Shown here one piece after another: positions 23,446 to 24,359 of a DNA stretch of 24,359 nt. Numbering within the stretch: position 1 is the stretch's first letter; every line of letters starts with the position of its first letter. The DNA lies in assembly GCA_002478115.1 (NCBI GenBank), contig DLMH01000065.1:1-24359 (forward strand). The letters run 5' to 3'. The stretch is from Candidatus Acidiferrum typicum (lineage in GTDB: Bacteria; Acidobacteriota; Terriglobia; Acidiferrales; UBA7541). The translations under genes and the position numbers were made by a program. The notes below the pieces were generated by a model. It was not told the origin of the DNA. It ran no database searches and worked only from the letters and a program-made list of their open reading frames with translations.

Positions 23446-24165
23446 TCACGAAAAATAGTACAGGCTCAGCCGCGGCAGTTGATATTCGTCCAGCAAGCGC
23501 TTCTGGAGATACTGCTTTTCCACCAGGGCCAACTGCGCGGCTTTCATTTTCCTCCGGTAGGCCGACAATTGCGAATCGACTTCCCTGCGGATCTTGAGCA
23601 TCAACTCTTCGCTGGCGTTGCTGAGCAAGGTCGCGTGGACCTTGTCGTCCAGGATGGTCATGCGCCGTTCAAAATCCTCGAGGTCCAGGTTCCCCGGCGC
23701 GTCGAGGAGTGTGAGCGATTCTGCCAGGGATTCGGCCACGCGCAGCAAGGCAGCCGCGACGGTGGCTTGCGACTGCGCGAAACGTTCCGCCGCTTTTACC
23801 AGCAGGGCCGCGTTGTTTTCCATGTACTGGCGCAGCTCGCTGCGCGCGAAGGGCTCCGCTGCTTTTGCGCCGTTTGGAGAGTGTGAGCCAGCGGCCGCTT
23901 CCTGGGCTTCTTCCGCGGCATCCAGCACGGCATCGGTGCAATAGGCCAGGCTCTTCAGCGGCTTTCCCGCGCCCCGCCGCGAGCGCTGGTAGGCCTCAAA
24001 GGCGCGGTCAATCCCCTTGAGCGCGGCTTCCAGCGGCACGCCTGCCTTTTGCCAAGTCTCCATTATGGCCCAGTCGAGCGGGGAGACCAGCAGGTGCGCG
24101 CCGCGCTTCTTCCAGAAGTACTCCTCAATTTCGGTGAAGTAGTTGAAGTAGTTCCAGTTGTCCAT
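23446..24165 (-). CDS. uncharacterised soluble helical protein
   Basis: A 239-residue protein without signal peptide or membrane helix. The aromatic N-terminus (MDNWNYFNYFTEIEEYFWKK, then RGAHLLVSPLDWAIMETWQKAGVPLEAALKGIDRAFEAYQ) is distinctive and resembles a conserved acidobacterial hypothetical family I recall; no function is known. After a basic stretch (RSRRGAGKPLK) and YCTDAVLDAAEEAQEAAAG, the central and C-terminal parts are rich in Ala, Glu and Leu with heptad-like spacing, probably helical bundles or coiled coils. It ends in LPRLSLYYFS. No ribosome binding site precedes the ATG at 24165. It lies 163 bases upstream of the rlmD-like gene on the same strand and could share a transcript. 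Function unknown. Confidence 0.7.
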   Translation of the reverse strand: MDNWNYFNYFTEIEEYFWKKRGAHLLVSPLDWAIMETWQKAGVPLEAALKGIDRAFEAYQRSRRGAGKPLKSLAYCTDAVLDAAEEAQEAAAGSHSPNGAKAAEPFARSELRQYMENNAALLVKAAERFAQSQATVAAALLRVAESLAESLTLLDAPGNLDLEDFERRMTILDDKVHATLLSNASEELMLKIRREVDSQLSAYRRKMKAAQLALVEKQYLQKRLLDEYQLPRLSLYYFS

Positions 24166-24195
24166 AATTTGAGGATGCTTTCAGGCAGCACGAAC

Positions 24196-24210
24196 TAACA
24201 GTCTGCTGAA
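24196..24210 (+). repeat. possible insertion-sequence end remnant
   Basis: TAACAGTCTGCTGAA resembles the terminal repeat that I recall on some bacterial insertion sequences (often continuing AAAAC, here ACAAT). No transposase is nearby and the partner end would lie outside the window. Weak evidence. Confidence 0.2.
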
Positions 24211-24273
24211 CAATCCGAGAAAATGTGATTCCGAGTGCCGTTCGCCATTTGTGCGCGACGACAAAATTCTTTA

Positions 24274-24359
24274 CGCCTTGCCGAGATGGCGTCGAGCAGT
24301 GGTCGACCCCTACAAGGGCAAACCCAAGAGCACAGTCCCTTCGCGACTCAGGGTAAACC
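24274..24359. repeat. dispersed repeat, copy 2
   Basis: Contains CGCCTTGCCGAGATGGCGTC, GTCGACCCCTACAAGGG and, at the right edge, CTTCGCGACTCAGGGTAAAC. These modules also make up the repeat at 11106-11170 but in a different order. The copy may continue past the window edge. Confidence 0.65.

Overview
The window is a high-GC bacterial chromosome segment. It most likely comes from an Acidobacteriota genome, possibly assembled from a metagenome. The evidence is a Gram-negative envelope gene set (Kdo/heptose LPS core genes, an Mla-type lipid transporter), the split heptose kinase and adenylyltransferase genes, and two exported or soluble hypothetical proteins whose sequences I associate from memory with Acidobacteriota. 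No rRNA, tRNA, CRISPR array or complete insertion sequence was seen.

Layout. 1-2000 is gene-poor: a stand-alone CHASE3 sensor protein without a kinase, a small membrane protein, and two intergenic stretches without recognisable content. A DUF4230 membrane protein (2000-2683) faces a minus-strand operon (6353 to 2833) encoding an exported protein, an MlaE permease, an MlaF ATPase and an MlaD-like MCE protein with an extra OmpA-like C-terminal domain. After a 743-base gap comes deoC (7097-7812), broken by a frameshift. On the minus strand follows a PcrA/UvrD helicase (10234-7970). Next is a cassette-like stretch, 10314-11086, bounded by a near-perfect inverted repeat and holding one small four-helix membrane protein. 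A minus-strand exported hypothetical protein (11836-11186) comes after it.

The main block (11955-19335, plus strand) is an LPS inner-core operon: waaA (Kdo transferase), lpxK (lipid A 4'-kinase), waaF (heptosyltransferase II), gmhB (heptose bisphosphatase), hldA (heptose kinase), hldC (heptose adenylyltransferase), waaC (heptosyltransferase I) and an ICMT/PEMT-like membrane methyltransferase. Most junctions overlap by 4 to 8 bases, so the genes are probably translationally coupled. The exception is lpxK/waaF, where a structured palindromic repeat sits. Together these genes complete lipid A phosphorylation, Kdo addition, ADP-heptose synthesis after the isomerase step, and transfer of both inner heptoses. 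Only GmhA is missing from the heptose route.

Converging on this operon is a minus-strand pair, rlmD-like (23282-21975) followed by comEC (21978-19294), with a 4-base overlap. Upstream of rlmD, on the same strand, lies an uncharacterised helical protein (24165-23446). The right edge holds a second copy of a dispersed repeat first seen at 11106-11170.

The most notable points are: gmhB seems to start at a CTG codon, since no ATG, GTG or TTG lies upstream of its catalytic motif; deoC carries a frameshift; the MCE protein has a degenerate OmpA-like tail and shares its operon with an unknown exported protein; an inverted repeat bounds the 10.3-11.1 kb cassette; and two palindromic or modular repeat families are present. 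I do not see a convincing entirely new system. The Mla operon variant and the inverted-repeat cassette are the best candidates for follow-up.
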